Below the pieces are notes generated by a model. The model was not told where the DNA came from. It did no database searches and was given only the letters and a program-made list of their open reading frames with translations. DNA of 64,000 nucleotides from Amoebophrya sp. A120 (lineage: Eukaryota; Sar; Dinophyceae; Syndiniales; Amoebophryaceae): assembly GCA_905178155.1 (NCBI GenBank), contig CAJINV010000005.1:3585968-3649967 (forward strand). The letters are read 5' to 3'. Position numbers and translations under genes: made by a program. Below, in pieces: positions 1 through 9,501 of the stretch (the stretch's first letter is position 1; every line of letters begins with the position of its first letter).

Positions 1-170
1 AGAAGTTTCTGAGCTTCTAGGTGTTGCCTATTCTGCATGACGCACTGTGTTTCTGCATGACAGAAAAGTGGCGCTCTTGGGTAACGTGCATGACAGATTT
101 AAGAGTCATGCCAGACAAGCATGACAAACATATTACGCTCTTCCAGACCCAGACATCTTTACATTTGATA
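1..170 (-). mobile_element. Introner, long-TIR family, truncated by window edge
   Basis: The right end carries the family terminus: CCAGACCCAGAC followed by a T-rich stretch and CATTTGATA, ending at 170. The interior has the 'gcatgaca' motifs common to other copies. The other end lies outside the window, so the direct repeat cannot be checked. Read on the minus strand, the preceding exon runs into it as ...QLQRG. Confidence 0.75.
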
Positions 171-737
171 CCCCGCTGCAACTGCTGATGTATCGCCGGT
201 GTTCCGGCACCGGAGGTTCCCAGTTGTGCTGAGTTGTCTCTGAAAGGATTTGGCGCCCGGTTGTCGACCGCTGACTCGTAGGCTGTGCTGTTAAAAAGCA
301 TCGACCTTCTAGAATCTGCGGGCAGGTCGAAGTTGTGCCTTCGAAACGCCATTCTTTGCGTGCTCTCGACGTTTGAGAAGATTTATGCATTGCAAAAATG
401 TCTGGGTCTGGATGATTCCGGGATTTGTCATGCACTTTTTCCAAGCTCCCGGAAGTCTGGAATGCGGGGCCTAACATCGCAGGTTCTGCCGCCCCTTCGT
501 GATGCCTATTCTGCATGAGAAATACCCTGTCAGCATGGCCAGAAGGCAGCACCTTTTGCCAGTCATGCAACACAGATCTATGTACGATCCGCAACTCGCA
601 TCACAAGTTCGGATCCTTCCAGACCACCCAGACATTTTTGCATTTGATAAGATTGTAGCCATGGAATCCACAGGAAAAAAAAAAACCAAACGCAGCATGA
701 GCATGATTCGCAGTCGCATTTGCAGGCTGTATGACAA
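171..737 (-). CDS. Unknown protein, 5' part, interrupted by introner
   Basis: I do not recognise this protein. The start at 737 gives a short basic N-terminus and a hydrophobic run (MLMLRLVFFFPVDS) that looks like a signal peptide or anchor. The first exon is about 650-737 and the second about 171-383. Removing the introner at 384-648 plus one copy of its direct repeat joins ...VDSMATI to FSNVESTQRMAFRRHNF in one open frame. The frame continues for about 60 residues of polar sequence to the next introner at 170. The 3' part lies outside the window. Confidence 0.5.
384..648 (-). mobile_element. Introner, long-TIR family
   Basis: The element is 265 bp, flanked by AAGATT at 378-383 and 649-654. 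On the plus strand it begins TATGCATTGCAAAAAT then GTCTGGGTCTGG, and it ends with the inverted counterpart closing in CATTTGAT. Excision with one direct repeat keeps the gene frame. The GT and AG inside the TIRs would leave 39 nt with an in-frame TAA. There is no GT at the outer border. Confidence 0.8.
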
Positions 738-967
738 CCACCACCTATAATTGCATCATTATCGATTCTACGATCAAACATGTTCCACACCTTATTGCGG
801 CTGACATCTTGGGTCTACAACTACACAGAGCGTGGTTTTCATTTTTTCCCAGAACGATAAATGGAGCTCAGCGGCCTGCGTCGCTTATCCAGATACCACT
901 CTTTTCGGTTGATGCGATAGTGGTTTCCTGGGCCGCGCAAAAACGTGCCATCGTCACCAAAATGCAA

Positions 968-1094
968 CTCCTGCCTGATGATCTGATGACGCCGCGGCGG
1001 ATGAAGATGAAGATGAAGAACGAGGAAGTTATGGGGTCGTCAACGTTATATTTGCCTCAGACCGTAAAAAAAATTCTGCGCGCATTTTTTCGCG
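968..1094 (+). repeat. Rearranged repeat, copy 1
   Basis: Bases 968-1026 match 2008-2066 in direct orientation, with no mismatch seen over 59 bp. Bases 1036-1094 match about 1948-2003 in inverted orientation with several differences. The two modules therefore occur here as Y then inverted X, and in the other locus as X then Y. Confidence 0.8.
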
Positions 1095-1429
1095 GCGCAA
1101 AGCTAGTAAACCTGTGCACGCTAGTGAGGGGCTGACTTGAACGCGGTTTGTTTTACCTAGCTTGTCAGCAGCAGTGCTCCCTCTAGTAGGTAAGTGAGTA
1201 TTGACGCGAAGGGGGGCGGGGCGCTGGGGGTTCTTCTGTGGCTGATGTTTTCACCTAGAAAACGCCGCGCGCAATATTTTGTTCCGTTTTCCGGATTGCT
1301 CTCTCCGTGCACCTATTTGCCGCTATGGCCTGGGTCAGCGTGTGAGGCTGGAAACGCCCCGCGAGATGTCTACACAGGCCCTGGCCTCGTCGTCTCTAGC
1401 GGGCACTACGCACATATGTTGGCCGCGAA

Positions 1430-1660
1430 GGCCTTTCCGGAGCCCTTCCAAAAAGGGGGGGCCGGAGGGGTGCCCGGAACCCTAAAAAAAAGCCTATTGC
1501 TTTTTCTTCGAATCACGATGGTGCTACCCCTCCCCAAAAGGGGTCCCGGAACCCCTCTGGGAGCTCTTCCCGGTACACGCGCGCGGGAACCCCTCTGGGG
1601 AACCACTCTGGGAACTCCCCAAAAGCGCGCGCGCCTGCCGGTACACGCGCGCACAGCTGC
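1430..1660. repeat. GC-rich short-unit repeat tract
   Basis: The tract contains several copies of CCCGGAACCCCTCTGGG-like units, two copies of CGGTACACGCGCGC, and A4G4 runs in both orientations. It can fold extensively. Its function is unknown and it may be the debris of a mobile element. Confidence 0.5.
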
Positions 1661-1849
1661 GCGACATTAGAAACAAGGGGAGGCGCAGCCGCGGCCGGTT
1701 CCGTTTGCGCCCTCGACTCCGACCGACTTGCACAGATTGAGGCCCATTGTCTAGCGGCTGGACTGCAAGAGGACCTGCTGCAGCACCTCCAGGCTGCAGG
1801 GGTGCTCCGAGGCAAGTCCGTGGAGCAGCAGCGCCGGATAGCTCCGTCT

Positions 1850-4411
1850 TTAGCCACTGAAAAGCGTTGCGAATAAGCTAGCTAGTTCATTAGGTGTGCA
1901 ACATAGTGGGGGGCTATACGTCTGCAACGTGATGGACATCAAATACAAAAAAAGGCGCGCGGAAAATTTTTTACTGCTTGAGGCAAATACAAGTTTGACG
2001 ACGCCATCTCCTGCCTGATGATCTGATGACGCCGCGGCGGATGAAGATGAAGATGAAGAACGAGGATGATCTTCCGGAGATGAAGTAGAACCTCCAAGAC
2101 GAGCTGTGCCTCCTCGACGAGGACCCTGCTGATCATGCTCGTCTTCTACGACCCGTAAAAATTGCAGCTCACGTGCTACTTCAGGCGGCGTCTCGCCCTG
2201 CTGTGTCGCGACGACGCGCAGGGTTTGGTCATCGTCTCTGCTGGGCGGGTTGCTGGTGCTCTCTTCCAACATAGAAGAGAGATCAAAGAACCCTTCGCCG
2301 TTGTGGTGCCCAACATTGTCCAAGTTGACGCGAGAAAAGTCGTGGCTGGCATCACAACATGAATGAGCACCAAAATCCTCGACAATGTCCTCTATGATGT
2401 TCACGACCCCCGCAAAAGGTAAAAGAAGTTCCGTTATGAGTCCGTTGCCTTCGGATTTATCTTTCCGCATCCACCGCTTTTCGGCCCGGTACCTCTTGTC
2501 TCTGTAGAGTCGTAGAATTTCGATCACGTCGAGTTGGGCAAACAGCTTGACCGCCCAACCCCGAACTTCTTGCAGTAGGAGGGTGCCAAAGGATTTCGTC
2601 TTTTGGAAGAAAGACAGGTCGTCCGTGCTGACAGCGAGCTTGGCCTGCTCGAGTTTCTGCTCGGCTGCGGTCAGCTTGCCTAGAAACTGGATGCCCGTAC
2701 GAAGCAACTCGAGCACTAAGTCGTCCGAGAAAAATCGGAGCACGGGCCGCACCAGAGCGGCCAACCGCCCCACCACCGGAAACAGGTGGAGCGCCGCGTC
2801 CGCAAACCACTGCCAGAAGACCAGAAACTGGTCCGTCAATCCGCGGATGATGATCCCGCCAACTTCCTCGGCCAAGGCCTCAATTTCGTCCTCAGCGGCC
2901 GCAAGCATTTTGTGTCCCTTGGCCTCCGCTGTCAACGGCTGCCAGTGCGCCTCGTCCCACGTGGTCATCAGGCGCTGCATCTCCGCCCCCGGGATAGGAG
3001 GCTTCCCCACCAGCTTGTGCAGCAGAAACGACAACTCGTTCTGGTGCACGACGTCGGCAACCATGTCCTGAAAGTACCCCAGCAAGCTGAAACCGACGGT
3101 ATCGAGCCACTTCGGGAGAAAATCGTGGACCAGACGGCGCGGCAGCGGCTCGAGCACCAGCGCGGCAATCTGCCCGACCACGTAGCGGTCGATCAGCTTC
3201 TGCATGGTTGACATCTTTGCCGGAAAGCTGGTCCGAATTTGGTCAACCACCACCATGCACACGTCGAGGAAAAAGCTCAACACCGCCTCCTTGCACGACT
3301 GCCAAATGGTGGACAAATACCTCGACACGAGGGTATCCCCGATCCAGATGATCATCAGTTTCTTGGAAACCTCGAACAGTTTCCCCACGTTGTCCCAAGT
3401 TTTTTTTCGTTCCTCCAGGTGCTTGTCGTGTTCAGGCTTGTGCGCGATAGTCCTCACCTTTTTCCCGTTGAGGGTGAGGCGCAGATCCGCATCGATTTTC
3501 AGGCGTGAAGAAGATTTTTCATGATCGGCATCGTCCAGCATCCGTGTGGGACTCCGACCGACTCGGTCGTTGAAGCGGGCGGGTGTGGACACGCGTTTCA
3601 TCAGCTGCTCCCCTGCGGTCGGGGCCGCATCATCACCATCATAATCTACGCCAGAGGGCCACTCACATGCTTCGCCGTGCTTGTCGTTGGTTTTTGCCGC
3701 GTGTTTCTGTTTCTTGTGCTTCTCTTCGTGATCATGTGGATGCTGTTTTTGATTCGTCTCGTCCTTGGCCTTCCGCCGAAGAAGTTCCGCCTTTTGCCAA
3801 AGTTTCCAACCCCGCGCTTCCTCTTTTTCCTTCTTTTCACGCTTCACTGCTGCGTTGTGTCTGTCCTGCATCATCTTCTTCAGAATTTGGTGGTAGCGAG
3901 CAGGACTAGTTTTTTTTCGGTTCTTTACGTTTCTCATCAGGTCTTTTCCTTTTTGCGCCAATCTTTCCGCGCGCGATGGTTTTTTGTCCTCCCTGCTCAT
4001 ATTTTTTTTCTCAGCCGAGTGGTCGTCGTCTCCTTTGGAGGTCTGATGATCGTTTGAAGGGTGCTTTTCAGGATGATGCTTCTGAAGATCTTCGAAGTTA
4101 GGATGTTTTTGGTCATGGGGATGATGATCATCATCATGATGACCATCAACCTCAAGAGGGGGTGATGATTTTTCATGTCCTCCATCATGATGAGCGGGTT
4201 GATGATGATGCTTGTGTTGCTGCTGTAGAGCATGTGCATGTCGCTGGGTTCTGGAGACTTCCAGCAGTGTTTTGTCGGTCGCGTCGTGGATCGCGTTGGA
4301 CGGCGCAGCCTCTGGCAGCTGCTCTGGCGCGACCTGTGCCATGCAAAAGTATCGGAATCGGAATAGTAGTACAATGTGCATGTTGATGACAAATGATCGT
4401 CGGAAGAACAA
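1850..4411 (-). CDS. Large secretory-type protein with His-rich N-terminus
   Basis: This is an intact 853-codon frame of unrecognised family. A hydrophobic segment near residues 11-25 (MHIVLLFRFRYFCMA) suggests a signal peptide. Residues of about 55-240 are rich in His, Asp, Lys and Gln. The middle (about 340-620) is non-repetitive and predicted helical, with hydrophobic blocks such as LSFFLDVCMVVVDQ. The last part becomes Ser/acidic-rich. The final roughly 70 codons read through the repeat at 1948-2066. It lies 78 bp downstream of the 4489-7232 gene and has the same general design, so they may be distant paralogues, though I see no clear alignment. Confidence 0.7.
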   Translation of the reverse strand: MFFRRSFVINMHIVLLFRFRYFCMAQVAPEQLPEAAPSNAIHDATDKTLLEVSRTQRHAHALQQQHKHHHQPAHHDGGHEKSSPPLEVDGHHDDDHHPHDQKHPNFEDLQKHHPEKHPSNDHQTSKGDDDHSAEKKNMSREDKKPSRAERLAQKGKDLMRNVKNRKKTSPARYHQILKKMMQDRHNAAVKREKKEKEEARGWKLWQKAELLRRKAKDETNQKQHPHDHEEKHKKQKHAAKTNDKHGEACEWPSGVDYDGDDAAPTAGEQLMKRVSTPARFNDRVGRSPTRMLDDADHEKSSSRLKIDADLRLTLNGKKVRTIAHKPEHDKHLEERKKTWDNVGKLFEVSKKLMIIWIGDTLVSRYLSTIWQSCKEAVLSFFLDVCMVVVDQIRTSFPAKMSTMQKLIDRYVVGQIAALVLEPLPRRLVHDFLPKWLDTVGFSLLGYFQDMVADVVHQNELSFLLHKLVGKPPIPGAEMQRLMTTWDEAHWQPLTAEAKGHKMLAAAEDEIEALAEEVGGIIIRGLTDQFLVFWQWFADAALHLFPVVGRLAALVRPVLRFFSDDLVLELLRTGIQFLGKLTAAEQKLEQAKLAVSTDDLSFFQKTKSFGTLLLQEVRGWAVKLFAQLDVIEILRLYRDKRYRAEKRWMRKDKSEGNGLITELLLPFAGVVNIIEDIVEDFGAHSCCDASHDFSRVNLDNVGHHNGEGFFDLSSMLEESTSNPPSRDDDQTLRVVATQQGETPPEVARELQFLRVVEDEHDQQGPRRGGTARLGGSTSSPEDHPRSSSSSSSAAASSDHQAGDGVVKLVFASSSKKFSARLFLYLMSITLQTYSPPLCCTPNELASLFATLFSG
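1948..2066 (+). repeat. Rearranged repeat, copy 2 (inside a reading frame)
   Basis: This is the partner of 968-1094. The copy lies inside the C-terminal end of the 1850-4411 reading frame, so the last roughly 70 residues of that protein are repeat-derived or the true stop has been displaced. Confidence 0.75.
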
Positions 4412-4488
4412 AAACGCAACTTTGCATCATGCCAGTTAAGGTACTAGAAAGCTCGGCTCGTCGTGGTCATGCATGTTGACTGCAACTA

Positions 4489-7232
4489 CTACAAGTACGA
4501 TGCTTGTTGTTTTCCAGATGATACGGCCTCTTCATCCACAACTAGAGTAGCAGCTTGTTGCACCCCTGGCCGCGCAGCCCCCGGACCATGATCTTGCACT
4601 TCTGCCACTGCCACTGCGCCTTCATCTGGTTGGGCATAATTTTCCACGCCTGTAGAGGACATCGCGCCGCTCCCGGTGGCTCTCGTAGACGTAGTCACTC
4701 CAGATCTACTTCTAGAAGTTGCTTCTGTATCATGGTTGTTGCGACCCGGACTCTCCACCTCGCCGTTCTCGTCATCCTCAAGGACTTTTGTCGTCGCCGC
4801 TGAAGAAGAGGACGGAGATGTTCTTCTTGCCCGTGCGAGGACCTTCTCCACAGCAATAGAAGTAGAACAACCATCGGCCGCCCCGAGATTAGCATCCTCT
4901 ACCTTTTCGGAGTTGTCGGACGAAGAGTCTACTTCTTCAGCATCCTCACTGGAGTTGTAGTCGGGCGAAGAATCTACTTCGTCGCGCGACCATTCAGGCT
5001 TTCGCACTACACTGTAATCTTCGCGGTTGACCCCGACTGAGTCGAACTTTTTCGGGTCCAGCTTATCCCTCAACCAGGGCCACAGTTCGTAGCCATAAAC
5101 CATCTGTTTGTTCGCATTCTGTCCGTAGTCGTGCGACACTTTGTACGCGGTTCCCGGTGCCACGTGTGGTCGATCTTCGCTCGTTGACGTTGTTGAACCC
5201 ACAAGGCTCTCAGTGTCGTCGTCGTCCTCCTCCTCGTCGTTGATGTCATCTTCTACTTCAGAGTTCGACGAAAGGTGAAGGTCCTCATCTAGTACTCTCG
5301 CATGCTGTTCTTGTTGTTGTTCTTGTCGTTCTTGTAGAGGACCTGATGCACCACCTCCACTCCTCAACGTGGTCTTCACTCGAAGCTTTTCTAGCATGCT
5401 GCTCACGTCGATCGCCTGCACCTCCGTAGCGTGGCCGATCACCTCTATACCAACGCGGTTCCGAAGGTCTTGGAGCAGCTCTCCCTGGACCGCTCGGGTC
5501 GCGGCGCGCTCGCCTTGCAGCAGTTTCCGTTTCGTCGCGTGACCCATGTAGTCGTGCACGTCCTCCACCTCCTCGTTTCTCCCGAACTGCGAAAAAAAAT
5601 TGGCGGAGGACGACGCCCCTTCTTGTTCTTCTTGTTCCGTGCAGTCTTCAGTGTAGTCTAGTGCTGTTGATGATGCTCTAGTACTTCCCTTCTCGCACAA
5701 CTTGTCTAGCTTTTTCTCTTCCTTCGCCAGCTGCAGGCCAAGCTTGTGTAGCGCCTCTTCGTCGTCGTTGTCGTCCCGCCCGAAGATGGTATCTCGAACC
5801 GATTCCGTTAGCACGTCCAAAACCTGTGTGTCCATGAACTCCTCCATGATTTCGTGCAGCTGTTCGCCTTTCTCGAAAACTTCCACAAAAATGGTCTCTA
5901 AGTTCTGGACCACAAGCGCCAGCTCCTTGTTGTTTTTATCATCCAGGGCCTTGCCAAGCAGTTCCTTCGCGCCGAGTTGGAGCAGATCGGAGAAAAACTT
6001 CGCTGCTGACGCGGAGACGCCTGTTTTGAAGTGCAGCACCGTCTCGTGTCCGGTGATGAGGCGGATCGCTTGTTTGCAACGTCCATCACCCCATACAGGC
6101 TGTGGGAGAGTTTGTCTTTCAGTGTGTGCTTGATGTAGTGCCACATGTCAGTGAAGGATGTTTTTGTCGTCCACGAAAACGTGTCGCCAAACCATTTTTT
6201 TGCATCCTGCGAGATGTGGCCCGTGGCGTGGACGGGCGCTTTGACGGTCTCAGGCGGGGAAAGCTTTGGCCCAACAAGAAGTCGATGGTAGAATTTTTGG
6301 TGCTGGAGCTGCAAGTCCAGTAGGGACGAAGACGAGGCCGATGATGTCGTCAGCATTCTTGTCGAATTGTCAACCAAAGTCGCAAGAAACGAAGCGGGGG
6401 AGTTCGAGTTGTAAGTGGTCTCACGTAGTGGTAGATCTTCCATGCTGCTCGTTATCGCATGTCGCCGCGGAACCAAATCAAAATGAGTCACTTTCTTTTG
6501 ATGTCCCGTAGAGTGTTGCTCTAGCATCTTCATCACCGCACTAGAAGGCGAGGGTCCTTCAATAGTGTGGCTAAAAACTACGTCATCTACTCTACTACTT
6601 TCATCAGCGTTGACAGACGTAGACGATGAAGCTGCTATGCTTGTAGCCCTTGCGCCCGACGAGGAGGACTTGTTTTCCTCTAGCTCGTGTGTATTTTTAA
6701 GGTAAACTGTTGCTGTCGCTGTGGTTGTAGTTCCTCCATTGCTACCTGATCTTGACGGGTCGCTGTGGTTGCTGTTGCTCTCCTCCAGCATCGTGGTCCC
6801 CAGAGAAACTTCTTGCGCACCATCGTGTCCAAGAACTACCGAAGCCGCTGATAGACGCCACGTTTGCTCGTCGCTGGCTGCTGCTTGTGTATGATGTTCA
6901 TTTTGCAGCTGTAGCTGTAGGTGAGGCTGCTGGGGCTGCTCCTGTGAACCGACATGCTGCTGCTCAACATCGTTAATGCCCAGGCCGTCATCGGTAGCAG
7001 AGACGTTGTGGCTGCCAGAAAAGTCATGATTTCCATGTCGACGTCCAATTGCAGCAGAGATGGCAGGGGAGGATGTAGTTTTTAGGGCGAAATAAAAATG
7101 AAGAAGCCGGTGAGGTGACGCCGCTTGCCCACGACCTGCGACGAAAAGAAGAACAGACCCGGTCAGCGACCACTTCCAAAGCGAAGTACTTCTGGTCCTT
7201 CTGCTCATCTTGTTGGAACCGTATTGCGACAT
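4489..7232 (-). CDS. Secretory-type protein, coding sequence split by a -1 frameshift
   Basis: Two overlapping frames make one protein. The N-terminal frame starts at 7232 with a signal peptide (about residues 18-38, SLTGSVLLFVAGRGQAAS), followed by low-complexity sequence and a helical block ending ...SHSLYGVMDVANK near 6066. The C-terminal frame continues as AIRLITGHETVLHF and runs to 4489 through helical sequence and then acidic Ser/Asp-rich sequence. Meaningful sequence switches frame by -1 at about 6060-6075. No GT-AG pair fits there and no classical slippery heptamer is present. A sequencing error, a real indel or recoding are all possible. The family is not recognised. Confidence 0.6.
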
Positions 7233-8541
7233 GCGCCTGGAGCGGCGCTACCAGTGAGGACGCAGGCCACTGCGAGGAGCGGCTGATGGTGCGTGGAAGT
7301 CGTAGTAGCGGTGCCCCATACGTCGACTCGTCGCGGGCGAGAAGTCTGTACTTATGCTTGGTTGTTTCGTAAATAAATTTTCGGTGTGCACACGCACAGG
7401 AAGGCCGAGTAGCGTGATCCCGAAAGTAAATGAAACTATCTCTCTAGCACGAGTGGCATCTTCTACATATTAAGTTCCTGGTCTACGAACGAATTTTTTT
7501 TCCCGAAAACGTCTAGAGGACAAAAACCGCTCTTGATGTCCCGCCCAGGACATCATTGAAAAGCAGACCCCCGTTTTCGTTTGCAACAGAAAATGCGACT
7601 AAATGAGGCATGTTATTTATCAACCTGCTATCCCCTTCTTTTTGTTTTACTTTCAGCTCTTTGAGCGAATACAACGATATTTTCGTACGCTGTCCGACGT
7701 GCAGCCTGCAGCTGCCGGCCCACCCCCTTTTTCCTTGATGTGGCATTTTTTGCGAGCTGCACGACAAGTTGGGAGAGCCTTCTTTTCATTCCCGTTGTAC
7801 TAGTATAGTCCGACCAGCAACGAGAACGAATATGACCCTGTGGGTCGTTGGAGAAATACGATTACGAATAGGCATCAGAAGCGGGACGAGGCCTGAGTAC
7901 CAGAACCTGCCTCGACGAGCAGTAGCAAATGCGACCTGGAACAAGCATAATTGCGGTGATGATCTTCATCGCTACGATGTAAAAAGCCCCTGCAATCAAT
8001 GAGTAAACAGAAAAGTAGTAGTATCTATCCGACGCACGAAAGCTGCCATGTACAACGTCGATTGATTACCGACCAGCGTCGACGATTTTGATTATACGAG
8101 TAGAATATCCTATCGTCTTCGACGGGCATACTTATCAATATGATCTTCTCGACCGAGAACGGATGAGCGGACACACCACGAAGACCCAAGACCACGGATG
8201 GAGATAGAAGTTCCTTGTCCAGCACATGGGACGAAGCACTTACAGAAATCAGCATGTTGGTACGTCCTGCAACAGAAAATCGAGACCGATCATAGCATAA
8301 GTCCTTGTCGAGTTTCAAGTTCGACGCACTGGTGCGTTTTTTTTTTAGTTTTGCATTTGCACTGTTAAGCAAGTCACGCGTATAAATTCTGATTTTTATT
8401 GTTTGGGTGCGCTTCAGTCCTGATAGATTTGCTGCGAAGGAATGGTAAGGTTTTGATACTTTTTTTTTCTGAGCCAGTGGCAGTACCAGTGTTGCTTTTG
8501 AATTTGTTGATGTCCATTTGAGAATTCACACATGGATATGC
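7233..8541. other. Intergenic
   Basis: I see no convincing gene, RNA or repeat in these 1.3 kb. Short open frames on both strands have no recognisable motif. Confidence 0.5.
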
Positions 8542-8632
8542 CTATGGAGGTGCTGCACCCTGACCATACGGCAAATTCAACCACTGGTGGCTGCCGGCAC
8601 TGCCACTGCTACTGTTTCCTTCAGTAGCACCA
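8542..8632 (-). pseudogene. 3' fragment of a gene broken by retrotransposon insertion
   Basis: Immediately left of the retrotransposon, the minus-strand frame reads GATEGNSSSGSAGSHQ and then LNLPYGQGAAPP before a stop at 8542-8544. Joining base 15965 to 8632 continues the frame of the fragment at 15965-16494 without a shift. The split gene therefore looks like one ordinary coding sequence interrupted by the element. Confidence 0.6.
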
Positions 8633-8757
8633 TTTCGTTTCGTTCCTTCCATGTGGTATCCCTAAACCCGAGCGGCCCGTTGGACCGCGCCGTTGGGGCT
8701 GGGTAAAGCGTCCTGGGCCTACCTCCCAAAACCGAGGCCCAGCACGCCTCACCACCA
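8633..8757 (-). repeat. Retrotransposon repeat B2
   Basis: This 125-bp unit is identical to 9004-9128. It forms the outer 3' end of the element in sense orientation and borders the broken host gene directly. Confidence 0.92.
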
Positions 8758-8812
8758 AACGTCTGTCCGGACGAACCGGCACGACGTATACGGCCACTCG
8801 GGTGGGGGGGTG

Positions 8813-9003
8813 GGGCAAAAATTCACCTAAACCTACGTCCCCCAGACGCACATATCGATGACTCTACATCGCTCCTCCCCACTCTAGGGGAGGAGATCGC
8901 AAACGTGCAATAGCTTCTACGGATCTGCCAGCCGATATAGTGCGAACGGGGGACCCCAAATCCCAGTTACTACACGAAAAGGATCTACCGAGGTAGATAT
9001 GTC
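8813..9003 (-). repeat. Retrotransposon repeat A2
   Basis: This 191-bp unit is identical to 15774-15964. It abuts B1 with no spacer at 9003/9004, the position equivalent to the junction of a circular intermediate. It contains a perfect 9-bp inverted repeat (CTCCTCCCC at 8872-8880 and GGGGAGGAG at 8887-8895) with a 6-base loop. Confidence 0.92.
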
Positions 9004-9128
9004 TTTCGTTTCGTTCCTTCCATGTGGTATCCCTAAACCCGAGCGGCCCGTTGGACCGCGCCGTTGGGGCTGGGTAAAGCGTCCTGGGCCTACCTCCCAA
9101 AACCGAGGCCCAGCACGCCTCACCACCA
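9004..9128 (-). repeat. Retrotransposon repeat B1
   Basis: This 125-bp unit is identical to B2 and directly adjacent to A2. The RT reading frame ends about 370 bp to its right. Confidence 0.92.
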
Positions 9129-9501
9129 CCTTGCCAAACAGGGCAAGACCCCTCAGAACCCCACAGCAGGTGGTTGAATGAGGGGAGACCCAGCCCCGCC
9201 CCAATTGCCCTCGGCAAGGCCCTACGCCGAAGTGGAACAAACGAAATCCCAAAGCGAGGGACAAGTAGACACGGGAAGAAACCCAAACAAAACCGCCAGT
9301 GGTAGAAGTGGGAACACTGTTTTCTGAGTGGGATCACATGACAAGCCTGGGCCCGCGAAGCAGTAAATCGCATACCCAAAGGTGGAAAATGTATTTGAAG
9401 AAGAGACGTCATACCGTCCAGAAACATCTGCACACTGAGTCCACAGGCGGATCTCAAAACAAAAGGGTACAGGGCAAGCGCAAAAAACATCGCGGAGTGG
9501 C

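Larger units (their letters stand above)
738..1849. other. Intergenic, with repeat fragments
   Basis: I see no supported gene here. The stretch holds a rearranged repeat (968-1094) and a GC-rich tract at about 1430-1660. In that tract short units such as GGAACCCCTCTGGG and CGGTACACGCGCGC recur in direct and inverted order. Confidence 0.5.

Noticed and set aside
4080-4215. GAT/CAT-rich stretch as a microsatellite of interest
   Set aside because: It simply encodes the His/Asp-rich N-terminal region of the 1850-4411 protein.
6059-6075. Programmed -1 frameshift signal
   Set aside because: No X-XXY-YYZ heptamer or obvious downstream pseudoknot; an indel or sequence error is simpler.
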